Below are positions 26,581-40,680 of a stretch of 64,000 nucleotides of DNA, piece by piece. How positions within the stretch are numbered: position 1 is the first letter of the stretch; each line of letters begins with the position of its first letter. A program made the position numbers and the translations under genes. The stretch lies in contig NC_079478.1 of NCBI RefSeq assembly GCF_026230105.1, positions 32,193,653-32,257,652 of the forward strand. The letters are read 5' to 3'. The notes beneath the pieces are model-generated. The model made no database searches and had not been told where the DNA came from. It saw only the letters and a list, made by a program, of their open reading frames with translations. Source of the DNA: Diorhabda sublineata (taxonomy: Eukaryota; Arthropoda; Insecta; Coleoptera; Chrysomelidae).

Positions 26581-27778
26581 TACGAGGATGTATTGATATC
26601 TAGTTAGCCTAGACCAGTTCCATGCATAAACAATATATTGCGTTACTATAACAACGAACAATAACTTATTAGAAGTGTAAGTGTGAAGTTTGACGTCGAA
26701 CAAGTAAACCAGAGTTACGTAATAAATTAAAAGAAAAAAGATTTCCACCGAAATTGTGAAAATCGAAACATTTGAGTATCGAGTAATCATCAAGTACCTG
26801 TATTTAAAAGGGTTAAGAGGTAAGCAGATTTACAAAAATATGCTCAATACCCTTGGTAAATTTTCCATTGAAGATAATGACCGATCGGGAAGGCCAGTTT
26901 CTGTGTCAGTCCCCGATGCAGCTCATGACATGATTTTATCAGACCGTCGAATTGGGCTAAAACGGATATCTGAAGCACTAAATCATCTAGTTCACGTCAA
27001 TTTGGACATGAGAAAAATTGCTGCAAATGGATCCCCAAATGTTTGTATGTTGATCAAAAGCGTGCAAGGGTAGAAGAATCACGTTCGATCTGTGCTCGAT
27101 TTGAAAACGATGTAGACTTCCTAAACCGAATTGTACTATGAATGAGACTTGGGTACATTTATACGATCCAGAAACAAAGCAACGATCGATGGAATGGTGA
27201 CACTCTGGTTCTCCAAGACCTAAGAAGTTTCGTGTCCAAAAATCTGCTGGAAAAGTTCTTACTTCAGTTTTTTGGGATTGTCATGGAGTAATCATGATTG
27301 ATTTATTGGATAAGGGTAGAACAATAACTGGAGATTACTATTCGACATTACTGACTACTGTACGGAAAAAACGTGAAGAGAAAAGACGCAGAAAACCATC
27401 CAAAGGTATTTTGTTTTTGCAGGACAAAGCCCCTGCAAACAAATCTTATGTTGCCATGCAAAAAATTCGTGATTTAGGGTTTGAATTACTAGAACACCCC
27501 CCTTATTCACCAGATTTGGCTCCGTCCGACTATCATCTCTTTCCTTAACTGAAAAAAAGTATGAAAGGTCGTGAATTTTCTTCCAACGAGTAGGTAATAA
27601 AAGCTGTGGTGGTCTGGTTTGCAGAGCAAGAAGAAATAGACAGGTCTAGAGTCGTTGCAGGTTCGCTGTAACAAATGTATCCAATTAAGAGGAGAATATG
27701 TTGAGTAATTAAATATTTTGACATTGAAATTTTGTTTGGTTCTATAGTAAGCTAAGAATTTTTCAATATATCCTCGTA
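26581..27778 (+). mobile_element. mariner element, copy 1, with both TIRs
   Basis: The left TIR reads TACGAGGATGTATTGA. The right, complemented, reads TACGAGGATATATTGAAAAA. Both include the TA target. The transposase starts near 26756 with FEYRVIIKYLYLKGLRGKQI, then DRSGRPVSVSV, a frame change, MIDLLDKGRTITGDYYSTLL with the second-catalytic region FLQDKAPANKS, and LEHPPYSPDLAPSDYHLF with the final aspartate (D34D-type). The usual HDNAPAH is QDKAPAN, so the second aspartate may be kept but the next residues are not. Relative to copy 2 it lacks the segment with SYAMVKNW. Stops and shifts make it inactive. It lies in the 14-kb intron between exons B and C. Confidence 0.88.
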
Positions 27779-30700
27779 TAGTTACGTAATTTGTATTATA
27801 TTTGTATGTATGTACTCTCGGACCCGACAGACATCGCTTTATCTGTCTCAATAGAAATTTTTATTAAAAATTTATTACAATATCTAACTTTACATATATG
27901 GTTATCACAATTTGACCAATCTACAGCGTGTGACCATGTATATACTATGAGGAAAGTTAAATATAGAGGCTGTATGAATAAAAAATTGAACTTGTTTTAA
28001 TTAACTGGAACTCCAACTATTTTATAACATTTGTATTTATTAAATTGTATAAAAACTTGATTTATCGTAATGCCATTGGATTTACAATATTTTTGATCCA
28101 TCTTGGAGGGACAAATAAATTTGATGGTTTTCCAACTTCGCAAAACATATAACTGGCGGATATTTTACGAATCTAAGCCACATAGTCATAGCAAATACTA
28201 AGCGAATTGGAAATTGTGAACGTTTGTATGGTATAAGTAAAATTGAACTTTACCTTGAAATTATCAACTTATATATAGTGGCTTCAAGAATGTTACCCAT
28301 GTTTCTTATTATGCCTAATCGCGTGCCATTACACAATTTTGGGAGCGTTAAAATTTCGAAGCAAAATTATAGGTGAGCCAATCTTCAATCGCAAATTATT
28401 TTGGTGGCATTCCCGATAAATACAGTGAATTTAAAAACACTACAGGATAGAGTTGACTACTAATAGTCCAGGAAATGAAGCTCAAAAAAGGAAAAACCGA
28501 ATTTTTTCGTCCTGTATCGATTTGTACAAAAATTTGGGATTAGGCTTTTTCATCATCTAGTTAATTTTCTTCATTGTGTTGTACGCTTTTTGTTTTTTAT
28601 AGGTGAAAAGTACACCTAATTGTAGAAAATTATACATTTCTAAACATTTTTTACGTGGAAACCGTTTCGATTTTTCTCGCAAGCCTTACAACGTGGAAAA
28701 CCGGCTGGCATTTTCATACGCAAACGTTTCACACGAGCAGAGTAGCCATTTAATGATGTACTGGAGTTTTACTTACAACTTTCAGGTTCTGATCTTGGGA
28801 ACTGCTAGCTCTCCGTCTATCAATGAGATTTTTCATTATACATACCTCTACTTCTTAGCAATATCATGTTGACACGTAATTGATTCTCTTTCATAGATCA
28901 TCATCCTAATTTTCCCATTATCCATTATTTTTATCATAATATGATATCTTCCTACACTATAATTCGTCTTCTGTTCGCTAAACTGATATCTATTGTTGTA
29001 TATTATTAACGTTGACAGAAGCAAAATTATAGGATATTCGTATCGTTTTGAATTGTAATAATTTTCTATAGATAGTTATTCAACAAAGAATCGATTAACT
29101 GAACCAAATAATCAAGTAGCAAACTTCTGGGATATGTAAATACTATAAATTGCCAATATAAGAACGTACAGATCTATTTTAAATTGTAGGATAGGAACGG
29201 TATATCCATTTCTTTGGGAAATATCATCTCCAATCAATTATAGATTGTGGACTTCAAAGATGGAAAATTGAGCTCGAGTATACAAGGCCCTATAATAGAC
29301 TCCCATCACATGGGCTCGTTAGCGGGCTTTTATCCTTTGATATAAGAGATTTTTGGATTTGAAAATTGATTCGTGAAAAGTTTTTAAGGAAATTTTATTA
29401 GCTTGCAAATAGAATGTCTAGTCAATTGTGACAAATCTAGCAATTAGAAGCTAGAAGTAGAAATTGCGAATTATTCTTTCGTTGCGGAAATATAAATTTT
29501 TGGTAAGAAAGTCAAACTGAATTGAATTACCTACATATACATATACTTCAGGAACCATTTCTAGATGGAAAAAGTTCTGACAGAATGAGTACCATGGTTG
29601 CAAACGTGACACAATGCCGTAACCATTGATGTACATAAAGGGCTCAATATTTTGTGTAAAGGAGTAAGTTTTTAAGGGAAAAAACTTCTCATCTCGATTT
29701 GCAGTATAACTACAAATCTTGTGGGAAAACTTGAATAAGAAAGCTGTGGGTTACTTTTGAATTAACATTTTTCTTTACATAACATCAATATTTATGTGAA
29801 GTATTCAGGTAACCAAGTTTTTGGCTTCTTATTTGTATCTTTCAACGAAACATTTTTCCACGGAATTCAGTGGAAACCTCCCTTTTTATGTCCCAAACCC
29901 ACAGTAATTTTTTTGATTGGAAACGTTTATTTTTTTCTTTATATAGACTTGATTCGAAAAATATTACCTCAAAATATCGGTTTTTTTTGATAAGTCGGTG
30001 GGGCTTTTGTTCATTGGAATCTGTACTTTTTGATGGTGTGAAAAAAGTATACAATACTAAGGAAATCAAATCTAAAAAAAAGTATGAACAATTCTTAGCC
30101 ATTTATTGAAATTTTACACTTTGTTTACTTATTTTTATCAATGTAATATGGAATATTTTTCCAGTAATTGGAGTGTAAAAGTTCAATAAAATGCTAACAT
30201 TTATTATGATAAAGTAAATTTTTTCATATCCTCAAAAAGTGTTTCATTTATTAAAAACCTCATTAACTGGAAAAAATGAAACTGATATTAAATCATAATA
30301 AGGTAAAAAAATAAATATTTTCATTCAGAAAAACTTCAGGATATTGGAACACAAGAAGGTAAACTTTACTTTTTAACAAAACTTTTTTTTTCAAAAGCCA
30401 AAAACTTTGTTATTTGAATGTTTGAATAAATTTTGTGGTTATGTAAGAAAAGTGTGAATGTGGGAGTTGTATAATTATTTATTACCTATAAATTCGCTAT
30501 ACAATTTTTATCTTTTACAACAAATCGAGTCCCTTGCCGTTAAAAACCTTCCACTTTCTAACCTGGGACCGCTTGCAAATAATTTTTTCTTCAATTTTTG
30601 TTATATGCTCTTCATTTTCAAATGGGTTTTATCTTGGTCCTATTCTCTCCCATTTTTTACTATTTTTGAAAGGTTAAGTCCTAGTCTAAAGCAATAGTAA

Positions 30701-31975
30701 AGAGATTCATGAAAGTTTTAGGGCCGCCAATACTTGATAGACAGTTGACATCCAAAGCTGTAACAGTTACGGGAAACCGCAAATAAAAATGCGATTCATA
30801 AAAAAAGTACCTGAAATACAAACAACAAAGATTGTTTATTGTTAACAGTACTGAGCATATTTCTCACAACCACTGCAACTACTCTACATTGTCTATAAAC
30901 TAGTTCAACTTCAGATTTTCTAGAAGATAACTGTGATTGTTATTGTAGTAGTAGTGAAAATAGTGTTTTCAGTATGAATGATATTCCAGAATGAGTTTGC
31001 CGAATAATTTATGGAATATGGCTATAAATGCCTTCAGTGAATTAATTGCGCGATATTTCTAATGTACCATTGCCAAAACACTACCTACGAATGGCAAAAT
31101 TTCATTTTAGAACTATGAAAAGATTATAAGATTAGAAGAAGAGGTTCTTCCACCATCAATAGAAAATAAAATCTATCAGAACATGTTAAAAATATGGGTA
31201 ATTTTTTTGAGACAGTTTATGTAATTTTCTATGCTTTAGCAGTAATTTGAATGGTTGGTAACGAAATCTTTTTCAAATTGTTTTACGCGAAGTACTCATT
31301 AGATATTAGCTTTGTCAGGGGTCAAATTCCGGATCATTTTAGGATCTTTCCAAATTTTCGTTTATGGGGGAGGTGAAGTCCTTGACTCGCGATTCACATA
31401 TTTGAATATGCGCATGCAATCGGTTCTAAATTCATTCGGAACTTGACCCGCGAACAAAGCTTGTTTGAATGAGTTAAGGTTACCAAAATGAACCAAGAAT
31501 TTGTTCTATTCTTTCACTGTGCAAAAATCATTTTAAAACATAATTAGAATCGCTAAAATATGACATAGTTTTCTAATGAATTATATATTTTACAGAAAGA
31601 ATTGACCCTGCAGGTTTGAAAAAGTTGGTATCCAGTTGTCTCTAGCTCCATCTATGCAAAAAAATATAGTCAACATCTCCGTAAAATTTTAAGAATTTTA
31701 TTTCCAAAAATTTACTTGGTAAAGTACAATTTCAATTCAACTATAACATAGCTATTAACTAAACGTTCTATGGAAAATTTTTTTTAATAGAATTTGATTA
31801 ACTTAATTTTTTATTGGTGGTGAAAGGACCTCCTTGCATTCAGGGCATTACCTAAAACCAGTATTTTGTACTTATATTGTAATACTATTACTCAGCCCAG
31901 AAAAAAAAATATTATAAAAATGAACTGTCATTTACAGGCATATTTTATCCATAATTTGAGTGTTTTTTTTTTCAG
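27779..31975. other. Intron sequence with no recognised element
   Basis: This is the end of the B-C intron. Frames on both strands at 28603-28872, 29796-30109 and 30458-30697 are AT-driven, overlap each other and show no known motif or splice framing. No RNA gene was seen. Confidence 0.5.
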
Positions 31976-32130
31976 TAAAACCCCAAACCGTGAATATTTT
32001 AACGCAAGAAAAATACGTGTCCGCTGACAGGAGATACGACGTGGAGTGTAGGACATCAGGATCCAGGCCAGATGCTATTATTACTTGGTGGAAGGGTAGT
32101 AGACCTGTCAAAAGAGCGAAAGAGAAAAAT
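31976..32130 (+). CDS. Sidestep-like exon C: first half of Ig3
   Basis: A long T-run ending in TTCAG precedes the exon and GTGAGT follows it. It starts in phase 1 and ends in phase 0. It encodes LKPQTVNILTQ, the B-strand cysteine in YDVECRTSGSRP and the core tryptophan in ITWWKGSRPVKRAKEKN. The paired WW followed by KG and a basic stretch is a recognisable Sidestep third-domain pattern. The terminal asparagine is followed by Phe-Ser at the start of exon D, so a potential N-glycosylation sequon (N-F-S) is created by splicing. The exon sits alone between a 14-kb and an 8-kb intron. Confidence 0.92.
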
Positions 32131-33239
32131 GTGAGTATACTTTAAAAGGACGAGGATATTTATATTGAATATCAAAACATTCTTATATTATAAAAACTAA
32201 GTAATACTGAAATCTATCGTTTCACAAATGCTCATTTCTAATATAATGTTTAAAATTTGCTGGAACATTTATTAATCAAACCTTACGATTGAATTTCAAA
32301 GGACTACCATTCAATATTTCCTAAATGAAAATTCACAAACAATCTTATCTGGATGCTGGTTATTTTTCGAATTTATTGTTTTCATTATAGAATTGAGTTT
32401 TGTGAGACATTAATTATAAATCTCTCGAAACGTTTGTTCCATTTTTGAGATTAAAAATATCGAACAATAGAAATACTTGACATTTCTCTGTCTAATGTTG
32501 TAATATCTTCGAGAACAAAACCCGAAGGATACTGCAGACAGTAGATTCCAACTTTTTTTTATATTTGGATAAGAAATCACCCTAATCACCGCGATGAGTT
32601 TCCTTCCTTTGTCAGACAGGATCCCATTCAATATTGAATAAAAGAGAATTTGTAAAGAATTTCCTAGTGGAAGTTGCCCTGTAAGAAGTATGCGTAACAA
32701 ACGAGAGAGAAAGAAAGAAACAGAGACACATAAAGAATTTTTTTAAAGGTAATGAGGCTTGAAACGCTCTCATTATTATTTTGAATTGAAGAACTGCTTG
32801 GAAAAAATTAATGAAATTAGCCACTTAAAAATTTTCATATTTTATAATTGCCGTTTTTTATATGGTTAACAGAAAACCATGGGCTAGAATTTTAGTTGGA
32901 AATTTGATTTGATTGAAGAATGCGGTATTCCAGGCATCTCCACGATTTCAAAGTTAATTAGAAGCAGTGACGCAATATTGGGTTCAGCGATCAATTTGAC
33001 AAATATTATACAATATACAGGATGATTTTCATAATGATAGGAGTTTATTCTATACTCGAAATTGTAATCACAAAATATGAAATATCAATCAAATCTATCT
33101 CTTATCTCGTTATATAATATAATCTTCAATTTCTTACAACCTAAGCTGTTCACTTTCTTAATATTCTGTCCATTGCAACCAATTATTTGCTTCTTTTTTC
33201 AATTTTTTTAATTTTGAGGTCTACCGTTGGTTTCTAATT

Positions 33240-33940
33240 AAATCACAGGTAGACTGAAAAGTTAGTAGGCCCTCATAGAATTCGAGATCGATACAACGAT
33301 CATAGTAGTCACACAATTATTCGATCCCATTTTTTAAGGTGAAATCGTCTTTAGCCCCACAATATGACTCAGTTTAGGCGATAGTCTTTTCATCAGCGCA
33401 TAATTTCTGTCTAGAAAGCCTCCTTTTGTGGTTTGAAAACAGAACAGAGTAGTTGAGGACCAGATCTAAAGAATGGATACGAAAGCAATTCAAAACCCAA
33501 TTCATGCATATTCGCGATAGTTTTCAGTGATTTGTAACGCAACAACACTACCGCTTTTACAGCGATTTCGTTCTTCAAACACTGCACGATAGTCCTTGTT
33601 CATTTCTACGTTTTTAAGATGATCGATTATTCCATACGCATCCCAAAATACTTATATCATAAACGTGCCAGTCAAGATATGCGCGGAGTCGGTTCATCAC
33701 GTACATTACAGTCAGCTGACTGTCGTTTGGACTCCGGTGTGAAATGATATATTTGCGTTCCACCAATTGTCACATATAAATATGAAAATTTCTCCAATCA
33801 AACATCTCCAAACATTGCTCAGAATCATCAATTCGTTGTTGTTTTCAATACATTCTAAGCTGGCGCAGCACCTACTCTCAAAAGAGTTTTTTCATGCCCA
33901 CATTTTCATTTAAGGTATGTCCAACACTTTCTCTTGATAC
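33240..33940 (-). mobile_element. mariner fragment with 3' end
   Basis: Reading from 33940 downward: ESVGHTLNENVGMKKLF, then QQRIDDSEQCLEMFDW, then ISHRSPNDSQ across a shift (usually FTPESKRQS), and further on MHELGFELLSYPFFRSGPQL in place of LHELGFELLPHPPYSPDLAP. The aspartate of the last catalytic box is lost. The left edge reads GGTAGACTGAAAAGTTA at about 33249, which looks like a mariner terminal repeat. It is inactive and lies antisense in the C-D intron. Confidence 0.78.
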
Positions 33941-36329
33941 CCCGCTCTACGGTTATCAGAAATTATTTTATGATTTTTTTAGGGCGGCCAATATCTGTAC
34001 GGTTCTCGCAAGACACTTCTCAACAATTCATTTTCCTAACACAAAGTCTGAATAATGGTTATCAAGCCAAAATTTACTTTTGTGATGAAGAGTTACTTTA
34101 TTCCGAAAAATATAATGCTTCATCAACAAACCAAATTCTTTTTTATCCATTTTTCCAATTACGACACCTGTTAAATTGATACTAGTCTCTTTTGAAGATA
34201 AGAGCTAACTGAAAATCTTATGAATTTAATACTAGAAGGGCTACTATTATTCAGCTAACGAACTTTTCAGATTAGTCATCAACCAAACACAAGTTTTTCG
34301 CTTATTATTGATGAGATTTGAGTTTCAATTCACAAAACTATATGTATGAATTTTATAATAGAATTGAGTCTTATCCTTTTAACTTGTTTATTTTATATCT
34401 CAAGAAACGCTTGGATTGTTGATTTCTAAACTTATCTGATGACATTTCGATAAGTTTTCATCATCTTTTATAATTCAATTTTGTTTCGCGTTTTTTTCTT
34501 TTGGTTTACCAATACTAAGAATTTGCTTCCATGAGTTATTTGGCAGTAATTAACTAAAATGATCCCAAAATATTTTTTTGTATTCCAAAATTACGAGCAA
34601 ATAATTCGATTTTCACTGAAAACAATGAAATCTGGAGAAAATGAGACGCAGGCGTTTTATAAATATTACCATAGTGTGATTTTTGTATCTGCAATATCGT
34701 TGTCATCGTTTCCATCGATTTTTGTAGATATGTACAGACAAACGAATGCATAGATATATCTTTTTAATACCTTTATTTCCTATAAACATATAACGGGCTA
34801 TTTATGTTAATTTTGCGTATAATAGTTACACATAATGATATTGAAAATTGACAATCTATACAGTTTAATTCATATTTCATGCGTACCAAATTAATAATCA
34901 TGACTAACTAGCTTGCTAATAATGCTCTTTTGAAAGAGTAATTTATCCATACAAAATAACCCTTCTGTAATAACGAAATAGCTCTTTTAATATCCTGTTG
35001 GTCATTATTGGAATTAATATTGTTTGTTTATACGTAATTTCCTGTTTGTTTGCCAATATTAGTTAAGCTACTATGATTTTGAATTTTGGGGATATACGAA
35101 TAAAAAGTATGGATACATATATGTAGTATATATAGGAAAATGTAGTATATGAAATGAATATTTTCATCAAATAACACTAATAAGTATTCCAATTTTTAAC
35201 CTTTAAAGGTCAACTGATAATCACTGTATCACTGTATTATGTTTTCGAAGGTCTTCATAAATATAGACGGTGAATCTATACTACTTTGATTAAAATACAA
35301 ATAAAGTTTTTTGAAGAGACTGGTTCAATGTCTAAACCACAAGCAGAGTCGTCTTAGATCATCTAGGACCTAAGACAATATTGCGAGTGTTATGCAGTCT
35401 GTAGAAGAAGATCCATCCATAATTGTCTGCTCGCAAAAGATCATCTGTCTTATAGTTATCACGACGAAATGTGCAACGATCTTAAACTGCATCAAATTAC
35501 AATTATCACAAGAATTAGAATAATGTGACTTCAGAGAAAGGCTCCCATTTCATAATTAAATACTTAATTGATTTTCCAATCTTGACAATATCTGTTCATC
35601 GTATTGATTGATTATGACATTTCTATGTCAATGAGTTTATAGACTGTCAAAATCGTTACTCGAAGAGTATGAATCGCAGAGTCATGAACCAGAAACAACT
35701 GCCTAGTCCTTAAAGTATGGCAATCTGAGGCTGAGAAATCATTGGTCCTTTTATGAAGGAATATGCGCTTGGTCAAAACGTCTCAATTATTGGTTTCAAT
35801 AACTAAGGTACAAAAAACACAAAACCACCCCCCCAAAAAAAAACAAAGAAACACAAAAAAATCAAAAACCGAAATTTTTTCCAAGATTCTAGGTTTAGCG
35901 AGTCAACTCACAAGAAAACACCCCCGATACGGTAACTCCAGAGCAATTACATCGGGAATAACTGTAGAGAAGACAAAGGACCACTTGGATTGGATTTTTT
36001 CTTGCTGATAAAGGCTGGAAAGAGTTTACCCTTGGCAGCGAAAACACATACACACATATTAAGACGTCCAGACTAAGAAGACAAGAGTGTATAATCAACA
36101 GGCTAACTTTTAACAAAAAGATAAGACTTCCCAGAATCTCCCATAGAACTCATGAGAGAGAAAGGAATCTACGCGTGAAACTGCGACGCGAATGAGGATG
36201 AGGACTTGTCAAAATGACAGGGGCTGGTGAAAATACCGAACGGTTTTCTGACTCGAATATAGTGAATTCTAGGACTCTGTTTGAACACGCCGGTGCTAAC
36301 AGTCACACGTTAAATGATTCCACCGATTT

Positions 36330-36560
36330 CGAAAAGAGTTGATGTTCCATATCCTCCTCGTAGTCCAAATTTGACGCCTCTTGACTTTTTTTGTCAGATA
36401 CCTCAAAGTCTACAGTTATAATCCGAGACACACCGATAAGCTCAAAGAGAACATCCGTTCTGAAATGACAGCAACTGCATCAGCATTACTTATTGAAGAA
36501 AATTGCTAATAATTTCCGTTCGCATTTAGAGAAGTTCAGTCCTAGAGAAGGTCATTGTTT
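36330..36560 (+). mobile_element. Tc1-like transposase C-terminal fragment
   Basis: The + strand reads ISKRVDVPYPPRSPNLTPLD then FF, with further pieces of a K-x-x-V-Y and L-K-E-N-I-R type tail after shifts. PPRSPDLTPLDFFLWG is the box with the last catalytic residue in an insect transposase family whose N-terminal part matches the fragment at 9380-9900. Only this end survives. Confidence 0.6.
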
Positions 36561-36934
36561 AGATAATGTTATTTTGATATAATATTATTCAAAAACCACA
36601 CATTATAATGTATTAAAAAAGCTCTAAAAAGGTAACCATAAGGACAAGATAGGGTTCGTGGCCAATATTGTTGGTACGTATAACATAAGAAGTTAGTGCT
36701 AACTAAGATTGGAACAAGATAGACCCTATGGCCCATCATTGGACCCTACCTTCTTAAGTACCATCCGAGTGCACTTTATCAATTTGCTTATGTCATATAC
36801 GACACTTTAAATAATGGCATACGTTTCCCTCACTTTTATTCTCACAGGGTGTGAGTGGAAAAGAAAATAGAACCATAAGAAATAAGAAGAGCATGATTAT
36901 GAGAAGGTGTTAATGTCATATGTATCTTCAGATA

Positions 36935-36951
36935 TATATATATATATATTG
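36935..36951. repeat. (TA)n microsatellite
   Basis: A short uninterrupted run of TA dinucleotides in the intron between exons C and D. Confidence 0.8.
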
Positions 36952-38099
36952 ATTGATTTGATAGACCGAAAAATCAAGTGCATGAATTTAGTCCATAAAC
37001 GTTATTCGTAAAATGATTAATATTGAATTTGTTTTATTATTAACCCTCCATATTGACCCAAGATGTTGTACAATTATAAGCATGAATAGAAAAATGTCTA
37101 AGTCATTCAAAAAAATACACACACTATATTTTCCATTGTGAGTGCTACAAGCGACGTTGCCGTTGCTGGAAAGTTCAATAAGTTGAAATAAATAAAAGCC
37201 CTTTTATAAGCTTCTCAATGACTGACTACAAAGCAAAGTACTAATTACAAGTAAAATAGCAAAACATCAAATTTTCGATTTGAATAAACACGTAATTATT
37301 TGTTATCGTGTGTATATACACAAAAGAAGGGTGGAGAGAGAACAAAATTAATTGGAACGATCATAAATTGTTCATTTCAAACGTTTGTTGGCAAATTTAT
37401 CCATTCGAGATGTTCGATGAACGGTATATTTTGATAAAATATGAAAAATGAAAAACATTCACAATCTAATGTTTGTTGACTGGATCTCATGTAGAATCAT
37501 CCATTCTTACTCATAAACCATCATTAGATGTATTATTGATTCTATGCCCAAACTATCTGTATGCCAAATTCGTTAATTGCAAATAAAAGAATTTTTGTAA
37601 ATGAACAGTTTTTGTTTTTTCATCAGATTTCCCTCAATTACTGGTGAACAAATATAATGTTAATATTATATTCAACAAAATATGACAATAAACAATGTCG
37701 CATTACACCAAAATCGTTCTCATGAAGAAAAAATACTCCCTTACTACAAATCATTACTGCTAGACTCAAACCAAAGCCCACACCCCCAAAAACCAAGATT
37801 GATCAATAACTATGGAAGATTAAGACAAAGTAAATGGGCCTGAAGCAAGAAAATCATAATCTCTGAAGTAGTGTACAATATTTCTACAAGAGAAAATAGT
37901 TTTCTTATGCATTATTTGATTCCGAAACTGAATATATAGAAATATAATAAAAAACAAAATACAACAAATATTGAAGAAAAAGAATGGGGTGAGTATTTCA
38001 AAAAATGATTAATGGCAGAAGACAGTGAGTACGATGAAGATGATACTAGTGTTAGTGATAATGGTAATATAGTAGAATACGAAGAAAAACCGATAGAAT

Positions 38100-39250
38100 T
38101 GGAATGTAATGACAAAATCAACAAGTTCAAACACAAGAAAACAGGGGAGGGGAACGAATTAGTGATAGAGCTAATAATTTACTAGAGAAATTATCCAAGA
38201 CACAGAATATTAAAGATCATAGAAAAAGTATAAGAATCAGAAACAATGCCGAAAGAGTGCTCTACTAAATTGATCATACCAACAATAAATTAGCTTGCTT
38301 AGTACTGATTTAAAATACTAACAACAATAATAAATGAAATACTAGAAGTTAGTGGTAACTAGAAATAGAGAAGTGCCAAAAAAGCTTTAAACAAAGAAAA
38401 TCAACAGTAGATGCTATTCATACTATGAAAAAAGTGATCAAAAATGCTGTGAGCAAAGCATTGGAAAGCAAATTCATCGACTTCAAACTTTAAATGAGCA
38501 TTCGAAAGTGTGTAAAGTGGGACATGGTAAAACCCAAAAGTTAAAACGATTGGTGGGAATGACTATGCTAACTATGAGTTCCAGGGGAAAAGTACAGACA
38601 AAAGAAGAACCATCTGAGGAATTTGTAATAAATGCTGGGGTAAAGCAAGGTATTAAACTATTGTTCAACAATGCAGTAAATAGCTTAATAAAGGCATGTA
38701 ATATCGATAGAAATATCATTCATAAATCAAAACAAATATGATGTTTCAACTCTAATAGCAAGAGACTAAAAAGTTCACAGAAAAAATTGTTAGGGAAGCA
38801 GAAAAAAGAGCACTGAAAATAAAAAAGTTCATAAATCAGAAGCAGTAAAGATAAAAGGGCTCAACTTCGAACTAGGTGCTTTAAGTACTTACGAACAAGG
38901 TCAAGCAACAAAAATGACACAAAACTAAAATGTTATGCTGGATATTGGGTATATCATTAGTGTAAAATCATAATGTTGAGTGCGAGAAAAAGAAGGGCAA
39001 CAAAATTAAGAGATTGAGAACCAATAGTTAAATACGCAGTGGAAGCTTTGAGATCAACAAATATGGACGAAGAACAACTGAGGATATATAAGAGGGAAAC
39101 AACTAGTAAAATTCATGGACTAGTGAAAGATGGAAATAATGGACATATTATATAAGACATATAACTTCTAGGACAACGTGACTGGAAGACATAGATGCAG
39201 GACAGAAAAAAATAGAGAACAAGAGTCGACGCTACAAAACCATATAACGA
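38100..39250 (+). mobile_element. LINE reverse transcriptase remnant
   Basis: Pieces follow in RT order on the + strand: MPKECSTKLIIPTINK near 38245, RKSTVDAIHTMKKVIKNAVS near 38395, KFIDFKL near 38470, TMLTMSSRGKVQTKEEPSEE then FVINAGVKQGI at about 38560-38650, IIHKSKQI near 38715, and the C-terminal stretch DEEQLRIYKRETTSKIHGLV near 39065. The last corresponds to the usual EExxLRIFERKILRKIYGPV. The catalytic box is lost. Many stops are present. It differs from the LINE at 41280-42090. Confidence 0.72.
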
Positions 39251-40023
39251 ATTGTCAATAAGTAGTTTTGAAATTCATTCCATAAACTACAAAGTTAAAA
39301 GAGCTCAATGTGAGCAGGGAAAACTCTGGATAGCCTTGTTCGATTCAAAAGCATATAACATTGACGTTTTGAATACGTTCAGTTTTCATTTTACAACCTA
39401 CATATCAATATTTATTAATAGATCACCTACATCATGAATAAAAAAATAAAATCGAAATAGAAATCTGTTTTAACAAGAAAAATTAATTTTTGTCAGTTTT
39501 CACATCTCAAAAAATGTCATCTTTACAATTATTGTTGCATTGAAATTTAAAAAATAGAACTACACATTTTTTTGAAATGATTTTTTTATCATTGATTGCT
39601 TTCTCGTTTCTATGTATGTGAACCATTTCTAAAAATTTGTTTCTTTGATATTTCGTGGTTAGTTATTGTAGTTTTATTTTTGTTTCATCATATTGATGAC
39701 CTTTTAGTCTATTTTCTAAATATTGAGATATCACAATGTTTGAAACACCCAAAAACAAAAGAATTAATATTCTCAATCAAGTACCTTGTATTGATGAAAA
39801 AATTATATGATACTAGAAGAATTTTATATTTTCAAGAAAATTGAAACTAATGTAACTCTTTCTATTGTCTATTATTAAAGTTTGATAAACTTGTCGTAAG
39901 TTTCCAAACATTTCAATTCAGTCTTCTGTCAATAGCAGTTGGCAAAAATGGAGTTCATCACACGTTCGCTTCCGGAGCCTTTCTCTACAAATTAAAAACC
40001 AATCAACCTTGTGTTTGTTTCAG

Positions 40024-40168
40024 TTCTCGGAGAAGAACAATCAAAGTACGAGCGTTTTGACGTTCGTTCCTGTGATCGATGACGACGGTAAATACTTGAC
40101 TTGTCGAGCAGAGAACCCGTCCATCCCCGATAGCGCCCTGGAGGACAAGTGGAGATTAAACGTCCATT
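40024..40168 (+). CDS. Sidestep-like exon D: second half of Ig3
   Basis: The acceptor is TTTCAG and the donor is GTAAGT. It starts in phase 0 and ends in phase 1, with 48 whole codons. It encodes FSEKNNQSTSVLTF, the canonical D-x-G-x-Y-x-C turn as DDDGKYLTC, and the G-strand linker EDKWRLNVH. The cysteine pairs with that of exon C. NQS is a second possible N-glycosylation site close to the one formed at the C/D junction. Base composition is clearly richer in G and C than the surrounding intron, as expected for constrained coding sequence. EDKWRLNVHY running into the next exon is one of the strongest Sidestep-like signatures here. Confidence 0.93.
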
Positions 40169-40680
40169 GTAAGTTATATTTTTCTTTTCGGAGAATTGTA
40201 CAGGTTCACACTAATGAGAAATGTTTTCCTGAATTGCTCAGTCGGTATCATTCGTAATAATTATAATATTTGTATATTTATTAGAAACTACTGAAAATGA
40301 CATCGTAATATTCTTTGGTTTGGATCCCATTTCACCTACGGCGTAAACAATTTTCTCTTACTATTTAGTCCAATCGAAATTCGAAAAAATACCTTCAAAA
40401 CTGAAAACTACGAATTACATTTTTAAGTGTATTTTGGTCTCAATAACTCAAACTTTACGATGACCAGGTAAAATTTTTGTTGTTGTTCGCGTTTATCTAG
40501 ATAACGACGCAAAGTTGTTAATCGTTCATTTTTACATCGAATGTTGTCAATTTACGTGTCAAACATGTCAAACAAAAAGAAAAAGTTTCCACGACTAGAC
40601 ATTATAATTTACGAGAGCTATACCACAAGTAAGGTTTTCAATAAGCAACAGCTTCGAAGTAAGGTGCTAGGCTAAATATC

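Noticed and set aside
27507..27851. Minus-strand open frame of 114 codons
   Set aside because: It is the antisense shadow of the mariner transposase C-terminus and right TIR.
29796..30109. Overlapping open frames on both strands
   Set aside because: AT-rich sequence with few stops in several frames at once; no motif and no splice context.
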